Part shown: positions 45,463-54,288 of the stretch, piece by piece | Layout of the letters: the number at the start of each line of letters is the position of its first letter | Position numbering within the stretch: the first letter of the stretch is position 1 | DNA from: Listeria cossartiae subsp. cayugensis | GTDB lineage: Bacteria > Bacillota > Bacilli > Lactobacillales > Listeriaceae | Assembly: GCF_014229095.1 (NCBI RefSeq) | Contig: NZ_JAARZC010000002.1 | Span: 310,001 to 374,000 of the forward strand | Direction of reading: 5' to 3' | DNA length: 64,000 nucleotides | The notes under the pieces: model-generated | Database searches by the model: none | Seen by the model: only the letters and a program-made list of their open reading frames with translations | Told to the model about the DNA's origin: nothing | Translations under genes and position numbers: made by a program

Positions 45463-45981
45463 ATGGAAAAAAGACAAACAAAATTTTGTAAAGAATCTTT
45501 AGTTATTAAAACGAGCCGGGTTTTCCCGTCAGATACGAACAACCATAACACCCTTTTTGGTGGGAGATTGATGACTTATATAGATGATACAGCTTCGATT
45601 AGTGCATCTCGTCATTGTCGCACAGAAATCGTAACAGCTTCCACAGACTCGGTAGACTTCTTAAAACCAATTAAAAATGACCACTCAGTTTGTTTAGAAT
45701 CTTATGTTGCGTCTACTGGAAGAAGTTCAATGGAAATTTTCGTTAAAATCATTGCGGAAAATTTAAAAACAGGCGAACGCTATTTAGCCGCAACTTCCTT
45801 TTTGACATTTGTTGCGTTAGATTCAGACGGCAAAACAGTGGAAGTACCACTTGTTGAACCAGAAACAGAAGAACAAAAAAGAATTCATGCCGGAGCAGAA
45901 GCAAGAAGTATCGCGCGTAAAATTCGTTTAAAAGAAAATCAATCATTAGCGGAATCATTGTCTACCGATATTCCGTGGTAA
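45463..45981 (+). CDS. Acyl-CoA thioesterase (hot-dog fold)
   Basis: A 172-residue acyl-CoA hydrolase resembling B. subtilis YkhA. The motif NNHNTLFGGRLMTYIDDTAS includes the catalytic Asn and Asp region of the family. Likely cytosolic and hexameric in the family. Transcribed after resE with a 15-base gap and closed by a terminator, so it may be part of the resDE transcript. Confidence 0.85.
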   Translation: MEKRQTKFCKESLVIKTSRVFPSDTNNHNTLFGGRLMTYIDDTASISASRHCRTEIVTASTDSVDFLKPIKNDHSVCLESYVASTGRSSMEIFVKIIAENLKTGERYLAATSFLTFVALDSDGKTVEVPLVEPETEEQKRIHAGAEARSIARKIRLKENQSLAESLSTDIPW

Positions 45982-45986
45982 TAAAT

Positions 45987-46014
45987 AAAAACCAGATACT
46001 TAGTCTGGTTTTTT
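45987..46014 (+). terminator. Terminator after the thioesterase gene
   Basis: AAAAACCAGA/TCTGGTTTTT with a seven-base loop. Confidence 0.85.
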
Positions 46015-46063
46015 ATTTATGTAAATCAAGAAAGCGCTTACGTGAAAAAACATACAAAAGGAC

Positions 46064-46091
46064 TTGCGAAAAAATTTTTTCATGGTAAAAT
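46064..46091 (+). promoter_or_regulatory. ribU promoter
   Basis: TTGCGA, a 16-base spacer and TAAAAT with an extended TGg. It begins transcription about 20 bases before the FMN aptamer. Confidence 0.6.
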
Positions 46092-46115
46092 AAAAATTGT
46101 AATAAAATATTCGTT

Positions 46116-46232
46116 CATCTTCGGGGCAGGGTGTAATTCCCGACCGGTGGTTAAAGTCCACGATCTGCTTTTTTAGCAGTTGACTCTGGTGTAATTCCAG
46201 GACCGACAGTATAGTCTGGATGGGAGAAGATG
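46116..46232 (+). ncRNA. FMN riboswitch (RFN element)
   Basis: It has the conserved segments GGGGCAGGGTGTAATTCCCG, ACCGGTGG, AGTCCACG, CCGACAGT and GGATGGGAGAAG. CATCTTC pairs with GAAGATG to close the P1 stem, and a variable arm CTGCTT/AGCAG lies between. FMN binding would switch off the downstream riboflavin transporter through the following terminator. Confidence 0.97.
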
Positions 46233-46328
46233 TTGGCAGACCTTTTCGTTTGTCTTCACGAGCATGTGTTAGCAAGCTGTGATGCTTATTTGAGTATTCA
46301 GTGCTTGTTTATTAATTCACAAACTCTC

Positions 46329-46356
46329 CCTCAACTTTTTTTAGTTGAGGTTTTTT
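46329..46356 (+). terminator. Riboswitch expression-platform terminator
   Basis: CCTCAACT/AGTTGAGG with six T, about 70 bases before ribU. The intervening sequence probably holds the antiterminator. Confidence 0.85.
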
Positions 46357-46423
46357 ATTTGCTTGGGTTGCATTCGTTAAGTGATGTCCTCGCTTCTTGG
46401 TGAACATCAAGGGAGAAATGACA

Positions 46424-47035
46424 ATGAAGAATTATTCAATGAAGGTTTTTGTAAGCGTGGCGGTTCTTGGCACATTAGCATTTATTTTAATGATGCTGCA
46501 ATTTCCGCTACTACCGAGTGCACCATTTTTAAAGCTTGATTTTAGTGATATTCCAGCTTTGATTGGTGGCTTATTATTCGGTCCACTCGCAGTGATTTTA
46601 GTAGAACTAATCAAAAATGTGCTACTTTACATTGTGTCAGGTAGTCCAGTCGGAGTTCCTGTTGGAGAATTAGCCAATTTTATTAATGGTATTTTTTATG
46701 TATTACCGATTTATTATTTATTTCATTGGTTTCGCTCAACAAAAGGAATGGTGCTTTCAACAGCAGTTGGAACGTTAGTAATGACAGGCGCAATGGTGGT
46801 ATTTAATTATTTTGTACTATTACCATTTTACATTAAACTTGGTGGACTTCCGGCGGATACAGATGTTGCTTGGTTAGTCACATATACGATTGTACCATTT
46901 AGTTTATTAAAAGGAGTCATCGTTAGCGCTGTATTCTTATTGCTATACTCTAGATTGAAAAACTGGATTGCTAAAAATCAAACAATAAAAGAACGGCGCA
47001 AATTTGAAAAAAGGCAACAAGAAACAAGCCATTAA
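46424..47035 (+). CDS. ribU: Riboflavin transporter RibU (ECF S component)
   Basis: A 203-residue integral membrane S component with about six hydrophobic helices (the first at residues 7-23). Conserved [20 protein letters not shown] is the RibU motif near residue 30. It imports riboflavin using shared ECF A/A'/T subunits encoded elsewhere. AAGGGAG places the start at 46424; the ATG six bases upstream is too close. Controlled by the FMN riboswitch. Confidence 0.94.
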   Translation: MKNYSMKVFVSVAVLGTLAFILMMLQFPLLPSAPFLKLDFSDIPALIGGLLFGPLAVILVELIKNVLLYIVSGSPVGVPVGELANFINGIFYVLPIYYLFHWFRSTKGMVLSTAVGTLVMTGAMVVFNYFVLLPFYIKLGGLPADTDVAWLVTYTIVPFSLLKGVIVSAVFLLLYSRLKNWIAKNQTIKERRKFEKRQQETSH

Positions 47036-47038
47036 ATA

Positions 47039-47077
47039 AAAAAATCCGACAGTCTCTAAATGGGCTGCCGGATTTTT
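47039..47077. terminator. Bidirectional terminator between ribU and the ferredoxin gene
   Basis: AAAATCCGaCAG/CTGcCGGATTTT with an 11-base loop and T/A runs on both sides. Confidence 0.85.
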
Positions 47078-47302
47078 TTAATGAAATGGACTATCAGAAA
47101 CTTTGATAGAAAGCGAAGGACAAGCAAATTCAGCGTCAATCACCATTTCGACCAAGTCTTCAGGGATTTCTTTTGTTCCAGTGTTATCATCTAATATATT
47201 AAAGGCAAGACCTTCTGTATCATAATCAAAAACATCAGGCGCATGAATGGAACAAGCTCCACAAGCGATACAAGTGTCTTTTTCGACAAGGGAATACTTC
47301 AA
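47078..47302 (-). CDS. fer: 4Fe-4S ferredoxin
   Basis: A 74-residue monocluster ferredoxin with cluster ligands Cys in the CIACGAC motif plus a distal Cys in EFACPSLSI. It resembles Bacillus Fer, which donates electrons to desaturases and P450s. A cytosolic electron carrier. Its partner could be the FNR encoded at 30-31 kb, though no link is visible. It sits divergent from recS/ypbB as in Bacillus. Confidence 0.92.
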   Translation of the reverse strand: MKYSLVEKDTCIACGACSIHAPDVFDYDTEGLAFNILDDNTGTKEIPEDLVEMVIDAEFACPSLSIKVSDSPFH

Positions 47303-47457
47303 TTTTCTACGCTTCCTTTCTAAAATAACAATTTGAAGCCAGATTTTTTTCTTTTTCTATTGTAACATATTTTGAAAAAGTTTTTTTCGGTAAAACTAAT
47401 GTAGAACAAGTGTTTCTGTGGTATGATTGTAGGAACAAAAAAGGTGGTGGAAATGTC

Positions 47458-48465
47458 TTGGATATGCTTGATAATTATATACGGACGATTTTAGAAAAAA
47501 GTGTAACACCTAGAAAATTACCGTTTATTCATACGGTTTTAGCGGGACGGAGAACGGGGCAAGCTGTTCAAGATATCCATCTTTTTCAGATGCAGCATTT
47601 ATTTGGTCTTGTACCCAATCTGAAGGCGAATTATTTGGAAATTCGACTCGCGGAATTAGTGCGGCAAGGGGCTATTATTTCTACGGAAAATGGTTATCTT
47701 AGCGAGGCAAACTTAGCGGGTACTTTTTCTAATACTTATCCGGATTTTCAAGGTTTTGCGTTGCAGCGGCAAGCATTTGATTTTTTTGCACATTTGCGGC
47801 TCGCGGTGCAAGTAGTTAGTAATAAGCATCATCAAGAGAGTTATTACTTACCTGTTATTCGTGATAAGAAAGTACAGCAGTTTATTAAGTATTGGCTAAA
47901 ACAGCAAGACAACGCGAATTTAGCAGATGATTTGTATGCGGAACTCATTCGCTGGTTTGAAAAATTAGCAGTTACTAGGCCGGGATTTTTAGTGGAGCGT
48001 TTTTCAGGTGGAGAATTAATGGGCTATACGACTGAACAGATTGCCACCAAGTATCAAGTAGAGAAGTGGGATGTTTATTTTGAGGTGCTTCATGAAATCC
48101 ATCGTCTTTTAACTGCGATTAGAGCATATCCGGACGAGTGGACACTATTAGCGAGTTTCGTACCAGATGAATTAACATGTCTCACAAGTTCGGCCATGCA
48201 AACATATACACTTTGGCAAAATGGGGCAGATTTAGAAGCGATTGAACGAATTCGTAATTTGAAAACAAGCACAATCCAAGATCATTTTGTGGAAATTCGG
48301 GCTACTTTGAAGGATGCTGATGTCCCGTATTTACCAGAAGAAACCACTATAAAGACAATTAATATGAAAAATTGGAATTTGCTTCGTGAAATAAAAGCGG
48401 AATTTCCAGACTTAGATTATTATCAAATTCGGTTAGCGGTCGTTAGTAGGGAGGGCGAGCAGTGA
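47458..48465 (+). CDS. ypbB: YpbB-like helix-turn-helix protein upstream of recQ
   Basis: About 335 residues, with a C-terminal helix-turn-helix-type segment (LEAIERIRNLKTSTIQDHFV) as in the domain that follows RecQ helicases. The rest is helical and unclassified. Start: TTG at 47458 or ATG at 47464, after GGTGGTGG. A longer frame beginning upstream lacks a ribosome binding site. It overlaps recS by four bases, so it is likely an accessory of that helicase. Function unproven. Confidence 0.82.
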   Translation: MDMLDNYIRTILEKSVTPRKLPFIHTVLAGRRTGQAVQDIHLFQMQHLFGLVPNLKANYLEIRLAELVRQGAIISTENGYLSEANLAGTFSNTYPDFQGFALQRQAFDFFAHLRLAVQVVSNKHHQESYYLPVIRDKKVQQFIKYWLKQQDNANLADDLYAELIRWFEKLAVTRPGFLVERFSGGELMGYTTEQIATKYQVEKWDVYFEVLHEIHRLLTAIRAYPDEWTLLASFVPDELTCLTSSAMQTYTLWQNGADLEAIERIRNLKTSTIQDHFVEIRATLKDADVPYLPEETTIKTINMKNWNLLREIKAEFPDLDYYQIRLAVVSREGEQ

Positions 48466-49865
48466 ATTTAGAACAGGAATTAAAAAACTATCTCGGTTTT
48501 GACGAGTTTCGCCCTGGTCAGAAAGAAGTCATTGAAACGGCCTTAGCGAAGCGGAACTGTTTTGCGATGTTACCGACTGGAACTGGGAAAACAATTTGTT
48601 ATCAATTAGCGGGTCATTTGATGGATGGATTAGTGTTGATTGTGTCGCCACTTCTTTCATTAATGCAAGACCAAATGGAACGAATGCGCGCTCACGGGGA
48701 AAAGCGAGTGGCGGCACTTAATAGCTTTTTGAAACGAGATGAGAAGAGCCAAATCCTTGCGAACATTCATTTATATAAGTTTCTTTTTTTATCACCAGAA
48801 ATGCTAAATAATGAATCCGTGAAAAGCTTGCTCTTAAAACAAAAAATCAGCTTGTTCGTTATTGATGAAGCGCATTGTATTTCTCAGTGGGGGCATGATT
48901 TCCGCCCGGATTATTTAATGTTAGGACAGTTTATTAAAGAAGCGAATTTTCCGGTGTCGATGGTGCTTACGGCAACAGCAACAAAGAAAGTCCGGGCAGA
49001 CATTTTAACGCAATTGGAGCTAACTGATTGTGAACAGATTATTTACTCGGTTAATCGACCGAATATTTCTTTGCAAGTAGAGAAATTTTCTAATCAGCAA
49101 CTGAAAAAAGAACGTTTATATGAGCTTGCCTGCAAACTGCAAACGCCAGGGATTATATATTTTTCAAGCAAAAAGTTAGCCGAAAGTGTGGCGCATGAAT
49201 TAAGTGAAATTGCTGAATTGAGAGTCGCTTATTATCATGGCGATATGGAAACAGAGGATAGAATTGTTATTCAGCAGCAATTTGTTTATGGACAATTAGA
49301 TATTATTTGTGCGACTAGCGCATTTGGGATGGGCATAGATAAAGCGGACATTCGTTTTGTTATTCATTACCATATGCCGGCGGATTTAGAAGCTTATTTG
49401 CAAGAGATTGGAAGGGCAGGGCGTGATGGTCAGAACAGTATCGCTATTTTACTATATGCAAATGGCGACGAATTTATCCAAATGCAACTAGCAGATCAAG
49501 ATATACCAGATGCTAATTTAATCAACCTGTCCCCCGAACAGCGCAAAACTTTACCAGAGACAGAGCAGCGGTTCATCGAATACTATCAAAAAAGTGGTTT
49601 AAGCGCGCAAGAATTAACCGCCAAGATGGACTACCGAAAAAAATGGAAGCGAGCTAATTTGCAGCAATTTATTGGTTACCTACATACTGAAGATTGTCGT
49701 CGTAATTATATTATGCGTTATTTTGAAGAACCTCCACTAGAAGCCACTGCAGATAACTGTTGTGATTTGGATGGGGCTGAAATAATCGATTTTGAAAAAC
49801 GAGAAAAAATCTCCCAAAAAGAAATTCCAACATGGGAAACCTATTTAGCTTATTTACTGCAATAG
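48462..49865 (+). CDS. recS: RecQ-family helicase, short form (RecS-like)
   Basis: A 467-residue ATP-dependent 3'-5' DNA helicase: Walker A MLPTGTGKTICYQ, Walker B VIDEAHCISQWGHDF and motif VI QEIGRAGRDGQ. It lacks an HRDC domain, as B. subtilis RecS does. The RecQ zinc module (four Cys) looks eroded: only CRR and an adjacent Cys-Cys are visible near residues 415-440. It probably acts with the ypbB product, whose C-terminus supplies an HTH. Confidence 0.88.
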   Translation: MNLEQELKNYLGFDEFRPGQKEVIETALAKRNCFAMLPTGTGKTICYQLAGHLMDGLVLIVSPLLSLMQDQMERMRAHGEKRVAALNSFLKRDEKSQILANIHLYKFLFLSPEMLNNESVKSLLLKQKISLFVIDEAHCISQWGHDFRPDYLMLGQFIKEANFPVSMVLTATATKKVRADILTQLELTDCEQIIYSVNRPNISLQVEKFSNQQLKKERLYELACKLQTPGIIYFSSKKLAESVAHELSEIAELRVAYYHGDMETEDRIVIQQQFVYGQLDIICATSAFGMGIDKADIRFVIHYHMPADLEAYLQEIGRAGRDGQNSIAILLYANGDEFIQMQLADQDIPDANLINLSPEQRKTLPETEQRFIEYYQKSGLSAQELTAKMDYRKKWKRANLQQFIGYLHTEDCRRNYIMRYFEEPPLEATADNCCDLDGAEIIDFEKREKISQKEIPTWETYLAYLLQ

Positions 49866-50053
49866 TTTTAGCGTTACGAAATTCGACAAAAAGTAGATAG
49901 TTTCACATTTTTTTCTAAAAAAAGACTTGTCTAATAGCAAAAAAATTGTTATTATTTTGTTCAGTAATCTGTAAAAAGCAAAGAATGGTTATATGCCAGA
50001 AGTACTAATTTATAATGATTATTGCTTTTTTTTCTAAAAAAGCGTTTTAAGTA

Positions 50054-50082
50054 TTGTTGTATGTTGTTTTTATGGGTATAAT
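50054..50082 (+). promoter_or_regulatory. Promoter of the LysM protein gene
   Basis: TTGTTG, a 17-base spacer and TATAAT. The 320-base region before the gene also holds an AAAAAGCAA...TTGCTTTTTTTT element (49974-50033), a possible recS terminator with a very long loop. Nothing else was recognised. Confidence 0.6.
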
Positions 50083-50184
50083 TATTTCAAAGGTATTTCA
50101 TTTATTAACATCTTATGTAACACTTCTCTGTGCCAATTATAGTGCATAGGATAATTTTAGAAAGCACTAAAGGAGGAACTTTGA

Positions 50185-50907
50185 GTGGTAAAAACAAGAA
50201 AAGAAAAACGGGAATATGAAGAACCGGCTGATTATGATATGAATGCTGAAGGGCAGGATGAATTTAATAATGAACCGCCGATGTTATCCCGTTCTGATAG
50301 CAGAAAAGTTAAAAAGAAAACTATTTTTAGATACCCATTACTGAATTTATTGATTGTGTTTTTCTTATTAATTCCAATCGTTATAGTAATTGTATTTGTA
50401 ACAGTACAAAACATGGGTTCATCAAATGAAGTGAAAACAGAGACAGAATCGACTGTCAATGTATCTGACAACACACAATCGAAAGAAGATAAAGAAAAAG
50501 CGAAGAAAGCCGCAGAAGAAAAAGCAGCTGCTGAAAAGGCTGCGGAAGAAAAGAAAGCGGCCGAAGAAAAAGCAGCAGCAGATAAGAAAGTTCAAGAAGA
50601 AGAGGCTGTTAAAGCTGCTAATGCAAGAAAAGAACAAGAAGCTGCCGCAGAGAAAAAAGCCGCAGAAGAAAAAGCAGCAGCCGACAAAGCTGCCGCAGAG
50701 AAAGCTGCACAGAAAAAAGCAAGTGAATCCACACAGAAAAAATCTGGTGGCTCTCACACAGTTAAAGCTGGCGATACGTTATACAGCATTGCGCGTTCTG
50801 CATATGGACAAGCTGGAGCAGCTGCAGGTGTAGAAAAAATTAAACAAGCCAATGGACTGGGAAGTAATAATGTACCAGTTGGCACAGTTCTAACAATTCC
50901 ACAGTAA
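50185..50907 (+). CDS. Membrane-anchored LysM protein
   Basis: A 240-residue protein with an acidic/basic cytosolic head (residues 1-50), one transmembrane helix (about 53-75, LLNLLIVFFLLIPIVIVIVF), a long Ala/Lys/Glu-rich helical spacer (about 105-180) and a C-terminal LysM domain (about 190-239, SHTVKAGDTLYSIARSAYGQ). It thus resembles B. subtilis YpbE. The LysM domain would sit in the wall, binding peptidoglycan. GTG start after GGAGG. The spacer contains exact DNA repeats, so its length may vary among strains. Confidence 0.85.
   Translation: MVKTRKEKREYEEPADYDMNAEGQDEFNNEPPMLSRSDSRKVKKKTIFRYPLLNLLIVFFLLIPIVIVIVFVTVQNMGSSNEVKTETESTVNVSDNTQSKEDKEKAKKAAEEKAAAEKAAEEKKAAEEKAAADKKVQEEEAVKAANARKEQEAAAEKKAAEEKAAADKAAAEKAAQKKASESTQKKSGGSHTVKAGDTLYSIARSAYGQAGAAAGVEKIKQANGLGSNNVPVGTVLTIPQ
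50506..50678 (+). repeat. Direct repeat pair in the LysM-protein spacer
   Basis: A 23-base unit occurs identically at 50506-50528 and 50656-50678, exactly 150 bases (50 codons) apart, in phase. Slippage or recombination would change the spacer length by 50 residues without breaking the frame. Confidence 0.85.
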
Positions 50908-50919
50908 TAAACAACACTG

Positions 50920-50960
50920 AATGGGTCTGGGAAACGCTTCCGAGACTCATTTGTTTGTTT
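50920..50960 (+). terminator. Terminator after the LysM gene
   Basis: AATGGGTCTGGGAA/TTCCGAGACTCATT hairpin (mismatches) followed by TTTGTTTGTTT. Confidence 0.6.
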
Positions 50961-50987
50961 AAATGGAAAATGTAGGGGGAAATAACC

Positions 50988-51950
50988 ATGGCAAAAGTGG
51001 CACTAATTACAACAGGCGGTACGATTGCAAGCAAGAAAACAGCATCAGGAAAACTTGCATCAGGTGAATTATCTGGAGAAGAATTAGCTGCGTTATGCCA
51101 ATTACCAACAGAAATTCAAATAGATATCTATTCGACTTTTCAACTCCCATCTATGCATATTACACTTCCAGATTTAATCAGTTTAAAACAACTAATTGAA
51201 TCTATTTTCATGGATGAAACATACGATGGTATTGTTGTGACACACGGAACAGATTCATTAGAAGAAACAGCTTATTTTCTCGATCTTGCAGTAACTGATG
51301 CGAGGCCAGTTGTTGTAACTGGTTCACAACGCGCACCAGAAGAACCAGGGACTGATGCTTATGTTAATATTCGTCATGCTATTTACACGGCATGTGAAAT
51401 AAATTTACGTCAAGCGGGTACCGTTGTTGTTTTCAATGAACGGATTTTCGCAGCGAGATATGTTAAAAAAGTCCATGCGTCTAATATCCAAGGGTTTAGC
51501 GCGTTTGGTTTTGGTTATCTGGGCATCATTGATAATGACAAAGTTTTCCTTTACCAAAAACCGCTTGAGCATGAGTGTTTTGATATTCGGCTAGATCTTC
51601 CAGACGTGGTTGTGATTAAATGTTACATAGGTGCAGACGGTTTGTTTATCGATGCAGCAATTGATAAAGGCGTTGGAGGTATTGTTTTAGAAGGTGTTGG
51701 TCGCGGACAGGTTGCGCCCAAAATGATGCCAGCAATTATTCGCGCTTTAGATGCGGGGATTCCAGTTGTTATTACAACGAGCGCGGAAGAAGGTAATGTG
51801 TACACGACCTATGATTATGAAGGTAGCACATTCGACTTGTATAATCGGGGCGTTATTTTAGGAAAAGATTATGATAGTAAGAAAGCGCGGATGAAACTAA
51901 TGGTACTTTTAGCATCCCAAGAAGAAATTAATCAAACCAATTTCAGATAA
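50988..51950 (+). CDS. ansB: L-asparaginase
   Basis: A 320-residue enzyme hydrolysing asparagine to aspartate and ammonia. The threonine nucleophiles are in LITTGGTIAS (residues 6-15) and VTHGTDSLEETA (about 83-94). No signal peptide, so probably cytosolic. It is followed 15 bases later by cmk and may be co-transcribed. Symbol chosen by position; it could equally be called ansA. Confidence 0.88.
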   Translation: MAKVALITTGGTIASKKTASGKLASGELSGEELAALCQLPTEIQIDIYSTFQLPSMHITLPDLISLKQLIESIFMDETYDGIVVTHGTDSLEETAYFLDLAVTDARPVVVTGSQRAPEEPGTDAYVNIRHAIYTACEINLRQAGTVVVFNERIFAARYVKKVHASNIQGFSAFGFGYLGIIDNDKVFLYQKPLEHECFDIRLDLPDVVVIKCYIGADGLFIDAAIDKGVGGIVLEGVGRGQVAPKMMPAIIRALDAGIPVVITTSAEEGNVYTTYDYEGSTFDLYNRGVILGKDYDSKKARMKLMVLLASQEEINQTNFR

Positions 51951-51965
51951 AAGGAGTTTTATTCT

Positions 51966-52640
51966 ATGACTAAAAAGATATGTATCGCCATTGATGGACC
52001 AGCTGCAGCAGGGAAAAGTACTGTAGCGAAAATCGTTGCGAAAAAATTGCGTTTTGTTTATATCGACACGGGAGCTATGTATCGCGCGGTAACGTATATC
52101 GCTTTACAAAATAACCTTGCATATGACGACGAAAAAGCTATTGCGGCTTTATTAGAAAAAACGGTTATTCGTTTTGAACCAGGCGAAGTACAACAAGTAT
52201 TCGTAGGCGAGGAAAATGTAACAGATGTGATTCGCTCATTAGAAGTAACGAATCATGTATCCATCGTTGCGGCGCATCCAGCCATTCGTGAAGCTTTGCA
52301 AAAACGCCAACAAGTTTTTGCGACAGAAGGTGGGATTGTCATGGACGGTCGCGATATCGGCACAGCGGTTCTTCCAAATGCCGAACTAAAAATCTTTTTA
52401 CTAGCGAGTGTAGAAGAACGAGCAGAACGTCGTTATAAAGAAAATATGGCGAAAGGCTTTGCCGGAGACTTAAATCAACTCAAAAAAGAAATTGAAGAAC
52501 GCGATCATTTAGATTATACCAGAGAACACTCTCCACTGAAAAAAGCGGACGATGCGATCGAGGTAGATACAACATCCATGTCGATTGATGAAGTTGCCAA
52601 TAAAATTCTTTCACTAGCTGAACTAAAAATCAATAATTGA
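51966..52640 (+). CDS. cmk: Cytidylate kinase
   Basis: A 224-residue kinase phosphorylating CMP and dCMP. P-loop [14 protein letters not shown] at residues 9-22, CMP-binding [19 protein letters not shown] and the lid [13 protein letters not shown]. Precedes the ribosomal S1-type gene as in most Firmicutes. AAAGGAG precedes the ATG. Confidence 0.95.
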   Translation: MTKKICIAIDGPAAAGKSTVAKIVAKKLRFVYIDTGAMYRAVTYIALQNNLAYDDEKAIAALLEKTVIRFEPGEVQQVFVGEENVTDVIRSLEVTNHVSIVAAHPAIREALQKRQQVFATEGGIVMDGRDIGTAVLPNAELKIFLLASVEERAERRYKENMAKGFAGDLNQLKKEIEERDHLDYTREHSPLKKADDAIEVDTTSMSIDEVANKILSLAELKINN

Positions 52641-52642
52641 TG

Positions 52643-52690
52643 AAAAAGTGCTACATTTTCTTAACTAAAAAGGAATGGAGCACTTTTTTA
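52643..52690 (+). terminator. cmk terminator
   Basis: AAAAAGTGCT/AGCACTTTTT with a 26-base loop and a T-rich tail. Confidence 0.65.
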
Positions 52691-52691
52691 A

Positions 52692-52999
52692 TTTAAGCTT
52701 GAAAGCCTAAACAAACTGAGCGATTTCACGCCCTATAGGCATTTTCACCCCCTTAAAAGAGCTTGACAAATGTGCTGATTTGTAGGATGTTATAAGAGAG
52801 ATTTTTTACTTTGTGAAAAGTATCTTGATAGGATTTTCTAGCTGGAAGATCAGTTTTACAGAAGGTGTATTTGATATTTTTTCTTTAATTAATCGGAATT
52901 TGCCTATCTAGGAAAACTAGTCAAGCAGATGAGGCGAGCGTGAAGGTTGCTTCTGAATTAGAAACTCCTAAAATTCGACTAACGAATGGAGGGCTACAC
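52692..52999 (+). promoter_or_regulatory. Long 5' region of the S1-type gene
   Basis: About 300 bases without a gene. A consensus TTGACA at 52764-52769 has no ideally spaced -10 (GATGTT at 17 bases, or TATAAG further on). The leader then holds short inverted repeats such as CTAG-gaaaa-CTAG. Ribosomal S1 genes are often autogenously controlled, but no known leader motif was recognised. Confidence 0.4.
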
Positions 53000-54145
53000 A
53001 TGTCTGAAGATTTATTTGATGTAGAAGTTAGAAATTTTGAAGAAGGAGACAAAGTCACTGGCACAGTTACAAGCGTGGAAGATAAACAAGTTTATGTTGG
53101 TATTCCCGATAGCAAACTGGATGGTGTCGTTCCAATAAGTGAACTTTCCAATATACATGTGGAGACAGCTTCTGACGTTGTAAGCGTAGGCGACACACTT
53201 GATTTGATTGTCACTAAAGTAGAAGACGATGTACTTGTTTTATCTAAAAGAAAAGTGGATGCCGAAAAAGCATCTGATGATATTAAAGCTAAATTTGAAT
53301 CTGGTGAAGTATTCGAAGCAGTAGTTAGTGACGTTGTAAAAGGCGGATTAGTTGTTGATCTTGGTGTTCGTGCATTTGTTCCAGCTTCTCTAGTAGAAGA
53401 TCATTTTGTGGAAGATTTTGCTGACTACAAAGGGACAACACTTACTTTCAAAGTAGTAGAATTTGAACCAGAAAACAACCGAGTAATTTTAAGCCACCGT
53501 GCAGTTGTGGAAACAGAAAAAGCTAGTCAAAAACAAGCGCTACTAAGCGAAATCAAAGAAGGCGACGTGATTGAAGGTACAGTTCAACGTCTTGCTAATT
53601 TCGGCGCATTCGTTGATATCGGTGGCGTGGATGGATTAGTTCACATCTCGCAAATTTCTTATAAACATATTGCAACACCACAAGAAGTTCTAGAAGAAGG
53701 ACAAAAAGTAACCGTTAAAGTTATCGGGATTGATCCTGAAAACGAACGTATTTCTCTTTCTATTAAAGCGAACTTACCTGGACCTTGGGACGGCATTGCT
53801 GAAAAAGCGCCAGTTGGTTCAGTTTTAGAAGGTAAAGTAGTGCGTCTAGTTACGTTTGGTGCATTTGTGGAAATTTTCCCTGGAGTAGAAGGGTTGGTTC
53901 ACATTTCTCAAATCTCGCACGAACATATCGGGACACCACAAGAAGTCCTTTCAGAAGGCCAAACAGTAGAAGTGAAAGTACTTGAAGTAAATGAAGCAGA
54001 TCAACGCTTATCTTTAAGTATTAAAGATTTACAAGATGCACCTGTAGAAGAAGCTGATTATGAACTTCCAGAAGAAAATACTGGATTCCAAATGAGCGAT
54101 TTAATTGGTGATAAACTAAAAGGTCTGCAAAACGACGATAAATAA
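53000..54145 (+). CDS. rpsA: 30S ribosomal protein S1-like RNA-binding protein
   Basis: A 381-residue protein of four S1 domains (about residues 15-85, 100-170, 188-258 and 273-343). Repeats 3 and 4 show the canonical GAFVDIGGVDGLVHISQISY and VEGLVHISQISHEHIGTPQE. This is the short low-GC Gram-positive form (YpfD, 382 residues), not the six-domain form. GGAGGG sets the ATG at 53000; the open frame upstream is not used. Confidence 0.94.
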   Translation: MSEDLFDVEVRNFEEGDKVTGTVTSVEDKQVYVGIPDSKLDGVVPISELSNIHVETASDVVSVGDTLDLIVTKVEDDVLVLSKRKVDAEKASDDIKAKFESGEVFEAVVSDVVKGGLVVDLGVRAFVPASLVEDHFVEDFADYKGTTLTFKVVEFEPENNRVILSHRAVVETEKASQKQALLSEIKEGDVIEGTVQRLANFGAFVDIGGVDGLVHISQISYKHIATPQEVLEEGQKVTVKVIGIDPENERISLSIKANLPGPWDGIAEKAPVGSVLEGKVVRLVTFGAFVEIFPGVEGLVHISQISHEHIGTPQEVLSEGQTVEVKVLEVNEADQRLSLSIKDLQDAPVEEADYELPEENTGFQMSDLIGDKLKGLQNDDK

Positions 54146-54153
54146 TTGTATCC

Positions 54154-54192
54154 AAAAGAGCCTAGGGAGACTGTTCCCGTAGGCTCTTTTTA
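54154..54192 (+). terminator. rpsA terminator
   Basis: AAAAGAGCCTA/TAGGCTCTTTT with an inner GGGA/TCCC stem and T-run. Confidence 0.9.
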
Positions 54193-54288
54193 TTTTTGAA
54201 ATCGAACTTTTCATTGCCAGTAAGTTATTTTACTGATAAACTAAAGAAAGTTTGATAAATAGGATTCGAGAAAAAAGAAGGTGAAATA

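Noticed and set aside
46100-46424. Protein-coding ORF antisense to the FMN riboswitch
   Set aside because: A 91-codon minus-strand frame exists but is explained by the conserved RNA structure; no ribosome binding site.
50422-50833. Long Lys-rich or Phe/Cys-rich frames overlapping the LysM gene
   Set aside because: Low-complexity shadows produced by the repetitive Ala/Lys/Glu spacer in other frames.
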